Assembly: GCA_023410295.1 (NCBI GenBank)
Contig: JAEYPY010000143.1
Location: 1-12,727 of the forward strand
Source of the DNA: Pseudomonadota bacterium
GTDB taxonomy: Bacteria > Pseudomonadota > Alphaproteobacteria > Caulobacterales > Aquidulcibacteraceae
DNA length: 12,727 nucleotides
Direction: 5' to 3'
This document shows, piece by piece, positions 1-8,712 of the stretch (positions within the stretch are counted from its first letter, which is position 1; every line of letters starts with the position of its first letter). The translations under genes were made by a program, and so were the position numbers. Below the pieces are notes generated by a model that searched no databases, was not told where the DNA came from, and saw only the letters and a program-made list of their open reading frames with translations.

Positions 1-1
1 G

Positions 2-121
2 CTCATCCCCATCGCCGTCGTCGCGGTCCCGCTTGTGTGGTTGGCGTTGCGCTGGCGCCGTCAGCGCGGCGGCCGCTGGTTTAAGCGCGAGCCGCAGACG
101 CCGCCGCCAAACGACGGCTGA
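2..121 (+). CDS. C-terminal fragment of a membrane protein (5' end outside window)
   Basis: An open frame runs from the window edge to a TGA at 119-121 and gives 39 residues. The first 16 or so (LIPIAVVAVPLVWLAL) are strongly hydrophobic and look like a final transmembrane helix. A very basic stretch (RWRRQRGGRWFKR) and a short proline-rich tail (PQTPPPNDG) follow. The positive-inside rule would place this tail in the cytoplasm. The start is not in the window and I cannot name the family from a tail this short. No terminator is visible between this stop and acnA 173 bp downstream on the same strand, so read-through towards acnA cannot be excluded. Confidence 0.55.
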   Translation, partial: LIPIAVVAVPLVWLALRWRRQRGGRWFKREPQTPPPNDG

Positions 122-174
122 CGGCCATTTGCAAATTGATCGCAACACGGACAAATAGCGCCGTTCCGTCTCAA

Positions 175-202
175 TTGCGCCTTCAGGAAAGGGCGCTACA
201 TA
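175..202 (+). promoter_or_regulatory. Possible acnA promoter
   Basis: TTGCGC at 175-180 and TACATA at 197-202 are separated by 16 bp and resemble a sigma-70 -35/-10 pair. It is the best match I can find by eye in the 173-bp gap before acnA. It would give a leader of about 85 nt that carries the hairpins at 220-252. The match is imperfect, so this is a candidate only. Confidence 0.3.
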
Positions 203-219
203 AGCCTTGCCGCGCGCGC

Positions 220-252
220 CCGGTTTGATTCCGGATTTGGGGCGCTCCCCAA
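220..252 (+). promoter_or_regulatory. Two small hairpins in the acnA leader
   Basis: Two inverted repeats lie side by side. CCGG (220-223) pairs with CCGG (231-234) around a TTTGATT loop. TTGGGG (237-242) pairs with CCCCAA (247-252) around a CGCT loop. They sit 43-75 nt before the acnA start codon and would lie in its 5' untranslated region if the promoter at 175-202 is right. The first shares a 12-base sequence (CCGGTTTGATTC) with the hairpin just after acnA. A regulatory function is inference. Confidence 0.4.
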
Positions 253-294
253 CGCGTCTCGCATCTCTGAAGCCCCAAACCAGGATGCACGCTC

Positions 295-2991
<2,697 letters not shown>

Positions 2992-3000
2992 CATTGGCAC

Positions 3001-3041
3001 GCCCCGTCACGCCGGTTTGATTCGAACCGGCTGGGCGGGGC
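3001..3041 (+). terminator. Long hairpin filling the acnA-DUF1223 gap
   Basis: An inner 7-bp stem, GCCGGTT (3011-3017) with AACCGGC (3025-3031), lies inside an outer 6-bp stem, GCCCCG (3001-3006) with CGGGGC (3036-3041). Together they use almost the whole 54-bp gap. No T-tract follows, so it is not a standard intrinsic terminator. It could stabilise or attenuate the message. The outer 3' arm includes the G-rich run that would be the ribosome binding site of the next gene, so it could also restrain translation of that gene. Confidence 0.5.
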
Positions 3042-3045
3042 GGTC

Positions 3046-3780
3046 ATGTTCGCCGGCATGATCGGCCGCCTCTTCGCCGCCGCCCTCTTTTGTGTGGCGA
3101 CGTTCGCTTCTGTGGCGAACGCGCAAACCGTGACCGAACGCGCCCGCGTGGTGGCCGAACTCTACACCAGCCAAGGCTGCTCGCAGTGCCCGCGCGCCAA
3201 TCGCCTAATTGGCACGTTCACCGGCGAAGAAGGCACGCTGGCGCTGACGCTACCGGTCAACATTTGGGACTATCTCGGCTGGGAGGACACCTTCGCCGCG
3301 CCCGAATTCACCAGCCGCCAACGCGCCTATTCGCGCGCGCTCCGCAGTCGGCGCATGACACCGCAACTCATTCTCAATGGCGCAACGCAGGCCAACGCTT
3401 CGAACTGGGACGAATCCCGCGCTCTTCTCGACCGTGCGCGCGAGCGGGCGCTCACAGGCGGCCCGGACATTTCGATCTCGCGTCTGCGTTCAAACCGCGT
3501 CCGCATCACGCTGGGCTCCGGCATTCGCCGCGCGCCAGTCGATGTCTGGTTCATGGCGTTCGAGCCGGGCCCGGTTTCGATCTACGTAACCGGCGGCGCC
3601 AATCACAGCCGCCGCGTCAGCCACTACAATCTGGTGACATCGCTGATCGATCTCGGCGATTGGAACGGGGCGCCGGTCTATTTCGAACGCTCTGGCTGCG
3701 CGCCCGAGTGCGCCGTGATCGTGCAGGAACGGGGCGGCGGGCGCATTCTCTCCGCCGCCTTCACACGCACCACGCGCTGA
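3046..3780 (+). CDS. DUF1223 family secreted thioredoxin-fold-like protein
   Basis: The 244-residue product belongs to DUF1223, a family of exported proteins with a thioredoxin-like CxxC and no settled function. Residues 5-26 form a signal peptide (hydrophobic core AAALFCVATFASVANA), with cleavage likely after ANA-26. The hallmark ELYTSQGCSQCPRAN places the CxxC at C45 and C48. Further family motifs are VNIWDYLGWEDTFAAPEFTSRQ (71-92), RMTPQLILNG (103-112) and NHSRRVSHYNL (186-196). A second cysteine pair, C218 and C222, lies in SGCAPEC near the C-terminus. ATG 3046 follows a G-rich run (3037-3043). ATG 3058 (MIGRLF) is an alternative with a tidier signal peptide but no good binding site. The protein probably acts in the periplasm as a thiol-disulfide or metal-binding protein (inference). 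It is likely co-transcribed with acnA. Its TGA directly abuts the stop of the convergent DUF4340 gene. Confidence 0.9.
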   Translation: MFAGMIGRLFAAALFCVATFASVANAQTVTERARVVAELYTSQGCSQCPRANRLIGTFTGEEGTLALTLPVNIWDYLGWEDTFAAPEFTSRQRAYSRALRSRRMTPQLILNGATQANASNWDESRALLDRARERALTGGPDISISRLRSNRVRITLGSGIRRAPVDVWFMAFEPGPVSIYVTGGANHSRRVSHYNLVTSLIDLGDWNGAPVYFERSGCAPECAVIVQERGGGRILSAAFTRTTR

Positions 3781-4803
3781 TTATTCGCCGACGCTTGGCA
3801 CAAGCGCACTGAGCGGCGGCGCGAGCGCTTCCGCTTCCAGCTCCGGCAATGCATAGGCCCAACCGGCGACGCGATTGTTCAGCTCAAGCGCCGCCTCTTC
3901 CTGCTCCGGCGTCGGCGTCTCCGCCAGCGGCCGCGCCACCAGCTTCAACCACGGCCGGCCATCGCTCGGAATGATCTCCGCATCCAGCAGCAGGCCGTCG
4001 AACGTCGTCGCCCGCACCCGCGCGGTCGGCGCGCCCTGCACCGCTGGCGCCGGCTGCACATCGACCGGCGAGAGCTCGGTGATCTTTTCCGCCGCGGCTG
4101 TCACGCTCGATTGCGCCAGCGTCGCCAATGCGGGCGCTGCGATGCGCCACGGCATCTCGCCATTGTCGCGCGCCAGGATGTACGCCCGTCCTGTCGCCGG
4201 CACGATTTCGACGCGCGCCAGGCGGTCCGCGCTGATTTCGATCGGCCTGAGATCGAGCCAGCTGGCCACATCGCGCAGTGGCGGCAATTCGCCTTCAGCC
4301 GCGAACGTCTGCGCTTCGTCAGGCCGGCGCACATAGATGCCGTTCGGCTGTACGCCGATGATAAGGTTCACCAGCAGCGCGCCGCGGCTGTCCTCGATCT
4401 GGACCAAAATCCCATCGCCGCCTTCACGCGGATCGGTGACGCCGAGGCGCTCATGCTTGGATTCATCGCTCGTCATCCGCCGCGTGTAGCGCAGCGTCTT
4501 GAGGCCATCGGTGAGCTGCGCCAGGCGCGAGGACAACACCGGATAATCGCCGCGGTCACGCATTGCCCAGCCGCGCTGCGTGCGCTCGATGCGGTAGGAC
4601 GCCTCGTTGCTGGTGACGATAATGCGCTGCGCGCGCCCAATTGTTTCCTCCAGCCCTGGCGTTACCGGGCCGCTCGCGCTATCGCCGCTCAGCGAACGCG
4701 ACTCGATCGCCGTGGTGACCGCCGCTATCGCGATCAGCGCCGCCGCGATCAAAAACAGCGTCAGCGTTGTTTTCTTGCGCTGCTCGGCCAGCTGGGTGCT
4801 CAT
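3781..4803 (-). CDS. DUF4340 protein of a Gld-like ABC transporter operon
   Basis: This is the last gene of the four-gene minus-strand operon. The 340-residue product has a short basic N-terminus (EQRKK), one membrane helix at about 13-32 (TLTLFLIAAALIAIAAVTTAI) and a large extracytoplasmic region of about 300 residues. The DUF4340 pattern is visible: GWAMRDRGDYPVLSSRLAQLTDGL (78-101), the ERLGVTDP turn (118-125) and YVRRPDEAQTFAAEG (157-171). DUF4340 genes typically sit immediately downstream of GldG-type genes, as here. Function is unknown; a periplasmic partner of the transporter is likely. Its ATG overlaps the stop of the upstream gene by 4 bp (ATGA at 4803-4800). A weak GGGAGAG lies upstream. 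The C-terminal 45 residues (PTPEQEEAAL onward) are alanine- and glutamate-rich. The TAA sits directly next to the DUF1223 TGA with no room for a terminator. Confidence 0.88.
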   Translation of the reverse strand: MSTQLAEQRKKTTLTLFLIAAALIAIAAVTTAIESRSLSGDSASGPVTPGLEETIGRAQRIIVTSNEASYRIERTQRGWAMRDRGDYPVLSSRLAQLTDGLKTLRYTRRMTSDESKHERLGVTDPREGGDGILVQIEDSRGALLVNLIIGVQPNGIYVRRPDEAQTFAAEGELPPLRDVASWLDLRPIEISADRLARVEIVPATGRAYILARDNGEMPWRIAAPALATLAQSSVTAAAEKITELSPVDVQPAPAVQGAPTARVRATTFDGLLLDAEIIPSDGRPWLKLVARPLAETPTPEQEEAALELNNRVAGWAYALPELEAEALAPPLSALVPSVGE

Positions 4804-6734
4804 CGCCGCGCTCTCCCGCGCCGTTGCCGGCGCCAGAACAAGAATAGACCTGCGCCCGCGATCAAGAGCGGCGCCAACCAGATGTTGACGAACACGACCA
4901 GCGCCTCCAGCCGCTCGATATCGCGTCTGAGATCGCGCTCGGTCCCGCGCAGCTCGCTGCGCACTTCAACCACGCGTGCGCGGAAGCGTTCGATCTCCGC
5001 GTTCTCTTCGGGCGTCAGCTCGGCGCCGAGATTGCCGGAAAAGAAACCCGACCCACGCCCGCGCGCTTCGAGCTGCGCCAGGCGCGCCTCGGTTTCCTGC
5101 AATTCCGTTTGCAGCTCTTCCTGGCGGCGACGGATGCGGCGCTCAGCATCCGCTTCCATCTCTTCCACCAGCTCCATGCGCCGCACCGACGGCGCACGCG
5201 AGCGTAACGACACCAGCGCATCCGACCCGCCGAGCACGTCGATCGCATTCAAAGCGAACGACGCATTATCGGCCGCCGCGCCGCCGCTTTGCGGATCGAC
5301 GTAAAAATCGTCGGCCAAGAAATCGGCGTCGGCGACAATAACGATTTCCGCCGGTGTCGCCGAACGCGTCAGCGGTCCGCGCTGCTGCGGTGCAGGCGGC
5401 GGCGCCGTGGGCGCGGCGGGCGCAGCGCCTTCGTCAACAGGCGCTGGCTCATCCGCCGGACGCCCTTGCGGGAACGCAGTCTCCACAGCGCCAGAGAGGC
5501 GCAACGCAACCGTCTCGATGCGCCCGCTGGTTTGCGGCCAGTTGTTGATGATATCGAACGGCGAGGGCCGCATCAGCGCCGCTTCCGCCGGCAGACGCAT
5601 CGTGCGTCCACTGGTTCGCGCCAGCGGCTGCACTGTGACGCCCTCGCGCTCGGTCCACGAAAGCCCGCCCGACAGACCGAAGTTCACGCCGCGCCGGAGC
5701 CAGGCCGTCATCAGGTCGCTGCGGTCGAGTTGCTCGGCTGGGACCGTGAAAAAGAGCGGCTGCGGCGCATTCATCATCTGGCCGGTGCTCGGATCCTGCA
5801 CCTGCACCGGCAGCGCGCCTTCGAGGTCCAGCACCACCGTCGGCGCCATGGTGACGCCCCAGCGTTCCATCAGCGCCGGCAGGTTCGAAGAAACCGTCGC
5901 TGCACCCATCGGATTGAACGGATCAAAGCCGCCGCTCTGCTGCGCCATCAGCGAGGCGGGATCGAGCGCAATGAACGCGCGCCCCTCGCGCAGAATGAAT
6001 TGATCGATCGCGTATAGCTGCGCCGGCGTCAGATTGCCGGGATGGATGATCGCCAGCACATCCGCATCCGGAATCTCCGTGAAATCCGGGGCCAGCTTCG
6101 TGACATCCAGCAAGCGTCCCATCTCGGTGGCGAACAGCGACTGCACGCCCATTTGCTGGTTCGCGGCCGCTGGATCGATCGGCAGCGAGGTGATCAGCGC
6201 CACGCGCGTGCGGTTCGGGTTTTCGAGTTCATAGATGAGCCGCGTCACCTCATATTCGAGGAACGGCTCGCGCTGGGGATCGAAGAATGGAATGGTGCGC
6301 TGGTCGTCGATGGCGTTGGCGCCGGTAAGGCCGAAATAGATCGGGTCCGCGCCTTGATACGGCCGGAACGGTTCAATGCCCGCTTCCACCGCCTCATCCT
6401 CGGCTTCCGAGTAGGGCTCAACATCGACTTCAACGATGCGCACCCGCCCATGGCTGCGCGCCGCGAACGTCTGCAGCATTTCCCGCACACGCGCCGCGTA
6501 CGCCTGCAGCTGCGGCAGCGCCGCCGCAGTATCGCGCGAATAGAACAGCCTGAGCTCCACCGGCTCGGTCAGCTCATCGAGCGTACGCTTGGTGCCTTCG
6601 CTCAGCGAGTAGAGTCCGTTCTCGGTGAGATCGATGCGCCACGATCGAAACCAGGAATTCGCCGTCACGTTCGCGCCGATGAACATGAGCAACAGCGCCA
6701 AGGCGGCCAGCAATGCAAAGCGGCGTGCGCTCAT
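4800..6734 (-). CDS. GldG-type ABC transporter auxiliary protein
   Basis: This 644-residue protein has membrane anchors at both ends (about 5-25 and 611-634) and a large extracytoplasmic body. The N-terminal part (NSWFRSWRIDLTENGLYSLSEGTKRTLDEL, 26-55, then VELRLFYS) is typical of GldG-like proteins. The central part (about 165-400, with RVALITSLP and DADVLAIIHPGNLTPAQLYAIDQFILREGRAFIALDP) matches the ABC-type auxiliary domain (PF09822 type). The segment VIVADADFLADDFY...NASFALNAIDVLGG (465-502) is the usual last motif of this domain. A proline/alanine-rich linker occupies about 424-456. Two charged coiled-coil stretches, about 518-557 and 575-610, precede the last helix. It lies between a permease and a DUF4340 gene, overlapping the latter by 4 bp. 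SD GGGGAGG (6742-6748) with 7-nt spacing supports the ATG at 6734. In Flavobacterium GldG works with GldA and GldF in gliding; here the role is unknown. Confidence 0.92.
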   Translation of the reverse strand: MSARRFALLAALALLLMFIGANVTANSWFRSWRIDLTENGLYSLSEGTKRTLDELTEPVELRLFYSRDTAAALPQLQAYAARVREMLQTFAARSHGRVRIVEVDVEPYSEAEDEAVEAGIEPFRPYQGADPIYFGLTGANAIDDQRTIPFFDPQREPFLEYEVTRLIYELENPNRTRVALITSLPIDPAAANQQMGVQSLFATEMGRLLDVTKLAPDFTEIPDADVLAIIHPGNLTPAQLYAIDQFILREGRAFIALDPASLMAQQSGGFDPFNPMGAATVSSNLPALMERWGVTMAPTVVLDLEGALPVQVQDPSTGQMMNAPQPLFFTVPAEQLDRSDLMTAWLRRGVNFGLSGGLSWTEREGVTVQPLARTSGRTMRLPAEAALMRPSPFDIINNWPQTSGRIETVALRLSGAVETAFPQGRPADEPAPVDEGAAPAAPTAPPPAPQQRGPLTRSATPAEIVIVADADFLADDFYVDPQSGGAAADNASFALNAIDVLGGSDALVSLRSRAPSVRRMELVEEMEADAERRIRRRQEELQTELQETEARLAQLEARGRGSGFFSGNLGAELTPEENAEIERFRARVVEVRSELRGTERDLRRDIERLEALVVFVNIWLAPLLIAGAGLFLFWRRQRRGRARR

Positions 6735-6737
6735 GGC

Positions 6738-7490
6738 CTAGCCTCCCCGCCGCGCATCGACAGCCAGCACCGTGAAGCCAAGACACAGCGCCATCAGCGA
6801 GAGGAAATAGAAAAGCGAACGAAACTCCACGACGCCGCGCTGCGCCGCATCGAAATGGTGAAGGATAGAGAACCGTCCCACCGCTTCGGCCAAACCGCCG
6901 CCAATGAAGCCGGAGAAGAAATCCATCACCAGCGGCAAGCCCAGCGCCGTCAGCAAGAACGCCACCAGCACCGCCAGAACAAACGCAATCACCTGCGCCG
7001 GCGTCAGCGCCGACATCACCGACCCGATCGCGAGATAAGCGCCCGCCATCAACAAGCTGCCGAGATAGGCCGTGAAGATCGCCGCATTATCCGGCGAACC
7101 CAGAATGTTGACCGTGATCCAAAGCGGGAAGGTCAGCAGCAGCGCCGCCGCCGCGATCGTCCACGCGGCGAGAAACTTGCCGAGCACCAGCGCCCAGGTC
7201 GGCGCCTGTAGCGTCATCAGCAGCTCAAGCGCGCCCGAACGCGCTTCCTCCGACCAGAGACGCATCGCCACCGCCGGCAAAAACACCATGAAGATCCAGG
7301 GATGAAACGCGAAGAACGCGCTCAAATCCGCGCGCCGCGCTTCAAAGAAGCCGCCAACCTGAAACGTGAAGAGCCCAATCGCGAACAAGAACACCGCAAC
7401 GAACACGTACGCCGTGGGCGTCGTCACGTAGGAAAGCAGCTCGCGCCGATAGACGGCGCCCATGCTGGCGAGTCCGGGATACTTTTTCAC
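6738..7490 (-). CDS. ABC-2 type permease, GldF-like
   Basis: The 250-residue inner-membrane protein has about six helices (roughly 24-46, 62-78, 101-127, 136-161, 166-190, 224-244). The family signature LPAVAMRLWSEEARSGALELLMTLQAP (71-97) sits between helices 2 and 3, as in GldF/NatB/NosY-like ABC-2 permeases. The GTG at 7490 is preferred as the start: it overlaps the ATPase stop (GTGA at 7490-7487), has SD GGGGAGGA at 7497-7504 with 6-nt spacing, and keeps the amphipathic start YPGLASMGAVYRRELLSYVTTPTAYVF. An ATG at 7463 would shorten it by nine residues. Its stop lies 3 bp before the GldG-type gene. It presumably forms the membrane channel for the ATPase encoded upstream. The substrate is not predictable. 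Confidence 0.92.
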   Translation of the reverse strand: MKKYPGLASMGAVYRRELLSYVTTPTAYVFVAVFLFAIGLFTFQVGGFFEARRADLSAFFAFHPWIFMVFLPAVAMRLWSEEARSGALELLMTLQAPTWALVLGKFLAAWTIAAAALLLTFPLWITVNILGSPDNAAIFTAYLGSLLMAGAYLAIGSVMSALTPAQVIAFVLAVLVAFLLTALGLPLVMDFFSGFIGGGLAEAVGRFSILHHFDAAQRGVVEFRSLFYFLSLMALCLGFTVLAVDARRGG

Positions 7491-8209
7491 GCGCGTTCCT
7501 CCCCGCGCGTCAGCGCATAGAACGCCCGCTCCAATGTGCCGTGCTCCTCGATCAGCTCAGCCGGCTTCTTGTCGGCGACGATGCGGCCCTGGTCGATCAC
7601 GATCGCCCGCGTGCACACCGCTTCGACCTCTTCCAGACTGTGCGTCGAAATGATGAGCCCGCGCTCCTCGCCCAGCTTGCGGATGAGATCGCGCACGGCG
7701 TGGCGCTGGTTGGGGTCGAGCCCATCGGTCGGCTCGTCCAGGATCAGCAGCAGCGGATCGTGAAGCAGCGCCGCGGCCAGTCCCACGCGGCGGCGATAAC
7801 CCTTCGACAGCGTATCGATCGGCCGGTCGATGCTATCCCCAAGCCGCGCGTCCTGCGCCGCGCGCCGTACCGCGTGGCGCGCCGCCTCGCGCGACATGCC
7901 CCGCGCCTCACCGACAAAGCGCAGGAAATCCCACGGCGTCATCTCGCCATAGAGCGGCGCGCCTTCCGGCAGATAGCCCACACGCTCCTGCGCCCGGCGC
8001 CGCTCGCGCGTGACGTCGATGTTGAAAATCTTCGCCGAGCCCTCGTCCGGCTCCAGATAGCCGGCGATCATGCGCATCGTCGTCGTCTTGCCCGCGCCGT
8101 TCGGCCCGAGGAAGCCGACGATTTCTCCGACGTCGAGCGAGAACCCGATCCCGCCCACAGCCGCGCGCCGGCCGAACGTTTTGCGCAAGCCATCGACCTG
8201 CAGCAGCAT
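7487..8209 (-). CDS. ABC transporter ATP-binding protein, GldA/NatA-like
   Basis: This is the first gene of the operon. The 240-residue product is a single complete nucleotide-binding domain. Walker A is GPNGAGKTT (35-43). The Q-loop region reads GYLPEGAPLY (78-87), with E82 near the usual glutamine position. The signature is LSKGYRRRVGLA (134-145) instead of LSGGQ, as is usual in GldA/NatA-type ATPases. Walker B is LLLILDE (153-159), the D-loop GLD (163-165), and the switch histidine is H190 in ISTHS. It is expected to be cytoplasmic and to power the permease encoded 4 bp into its 3' end. ATG 8209 has a moderate GGGGAA upstream with 9-nt spacing. The gene is complete. Divergence from DUF2794 leaves a 509-bp upstream region, where I find no convincing promoter for it. 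Confidence 0.94.
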   Translation of the reverse strand: MLLQVDGLRKTFGRRAAVGGIGFSLDVGEIVGFLGPNGAGKTTTMRMIAGYLEPDEGSAKIFNIDVTRERRRAQERVGYLPEGAPLYGEMTPWDFLRFVGEARGMSREAARHAVRRAAQDARLGDSIDRPIDTLSKGYRRRVGLAAALLHDPLLLILDEPTDGLDPNQRHAVRDLIRKLGEERGLIISTHSLEEVEAVCTRAIVIDQGRIVADKKPAELIEEHGTLERAFYALTRGEERA

Positions 8210-8284
8210 CCCAGCGAATTCCCCGTCGAAAGCGAGCGCCGCTCTTAAGGCTGTTCGAACTAAAACGCTACCGCTTGTTCTCCA

Positions 8285-8310
8285 CAGCGGCGCGAATCAC
8301 AACGCCGCTG
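8285..8310. repeat. 8-bp inverted repeat upstream of the ABC operon
   Basis: CAGCGGCG (8285-8292) is the exact reverse complement of CGCCGCTG (8303-8310), separated by 10 bp (8293-8302). It lies 76-101 bp upstream of the ATPase start codon, where an operator would be expected. It could also form a hairpin in a leader transcript. No regulator can be named. Confidence 0.45.
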
Positions 8311-8418
8311 ACTCCCACGTTGGATTGCTACCACGTTAAAGCCGATTCCGACCGGCAGACCGCCCCGCGCGCGCCCCAAGTGACGGCGCTAGCATCGCGG
8401 CGCACCGCTTGCAGCGCG

Positions 8419-8459
8419 GAGCGCAAAAACGGCTGATTTGCTTGAGAAAAGCCGCGCTC
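8419..8459. repeat. Compound hairpin adjacent to the terminator
   Basis: The outer arms GAGCGC (8419-8424) and GCGCTC (8454-8459) are complementary, as are the inner arms GGCT (8431-8434) and AGCC (8450-8453). The left side has an A-rich internal loop (AAAAAC). It lies 8 bp before the terminator stem at 8468, so a plus-strand transcript ending at that terminator would carry both hairpins in tandem at its 3' end. Confidence 0.35.
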
Positions 8460-8465
8460 GGAAAC

Positions 8466-8566
8466 GAAAAAGCCCGCGGCGAGCGCGGGCTTTTCGAAAT
8501 CAACGTGTGACCGACCGAAGCGCGTACTGGGGGGGCTGGGGGGGCTGATGGATACCCAGCACGAGC
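8466..8566 (-). ncRNA. Candidate small RNA with a C-rich loop (5' end not defined)
   Basis: Read on the minus strand, CGTGCTGGG (8563-8555) pairs with CCCAGTACG (8531-8523) to give a 9-bp stem with one G-U pair. The 23-nt loop includes most of two C7 runs separated by AG. About 28 nt further on comes the intrinsic terminator at 8494-8468. A hairpin that displays a C-rich loop upstream of a Rho-independent terminator is a layout seen in several alphaproteobacterial trans-acting RNAs, which use such loops to bind G-rich ribosome binding sites. I could not place the promoter; the RNA might extend upstream to about 8670. I recognise no named RNA family here. Confidence 0.4.
8468..8494. terminator. 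Bidirectional intrinsic terminator with no annotated gene to end
   Basis: AAAAGCCCGCG (8468-8478) pairs perfectly with CGCGGGCTTTT (8484-8494) around a 5-nt loop. The GC core is 7 bp. A T-run follows on both strands: four T on plus; five T, then CG and three more T on minus. The minus direction is slightly the better. Both flanking genes are transcribed away from it, so it must serve an unannotated transcript on one or both strands. Confidence 0.8.
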
Positions 8567-8690
8567 CTTTCTCCGGCCGGCCACGTGACTAAGGTTGCGC
8601 TCCAGCGTGGCGAGAGCAAGCGTTAAGTGCGGCCAAACGGCGACCTCTGCGTATTTGTAATAAAATCCGTTTCCGACACTAAATGTTGTA

Positions 8691-8712
8691 CACAGGAAGC
8701 TCACAGGAAGGA
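8691..8712 (+). promoter_or_regulatory. Duplicated ribosome binding site of the DUF2794 gene
   Basis: CACAGGAAG occurs at 8691-8699 and again at 8702-8710, an 11-bp tandem repeat. The second copy continues as AGGAAGGA (8705-8712) and is spaced 6 nt from the ATG at 8719. That makes it the functional Shine-Dalgarno and decides the start. The first copy has no start codon at a suitable distance. Confidence 0.7.

Noticed and set aside
8253..8280. LexA-like GTTC elements near the ABC operon
   Set aside because: The alphaproteobacterial box needs GTTC-N7-GTTC. The two GTTC copies are about 24 bp apart and the GTTCGAAC palindrome has no 7-bp spacer.
8500..8700. tRNA, SRP RNA or tmRNA in the non-coding interval
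   Set aside because: No TPsiC-arm or anticodon arrangement and no SRP GGAAGCAG-type loop is visible on either strand.
8336..8704. 122-codon minus-strand reading frame upstream of the ABC operon
   Set aside because: It runs through a perfect intrinsic terminator and the C7 repeats, has no recognisable domain and no good ribosome binding site, and overlaps the DUF2794 leader. Best seen as chance in GC-rich DNA.
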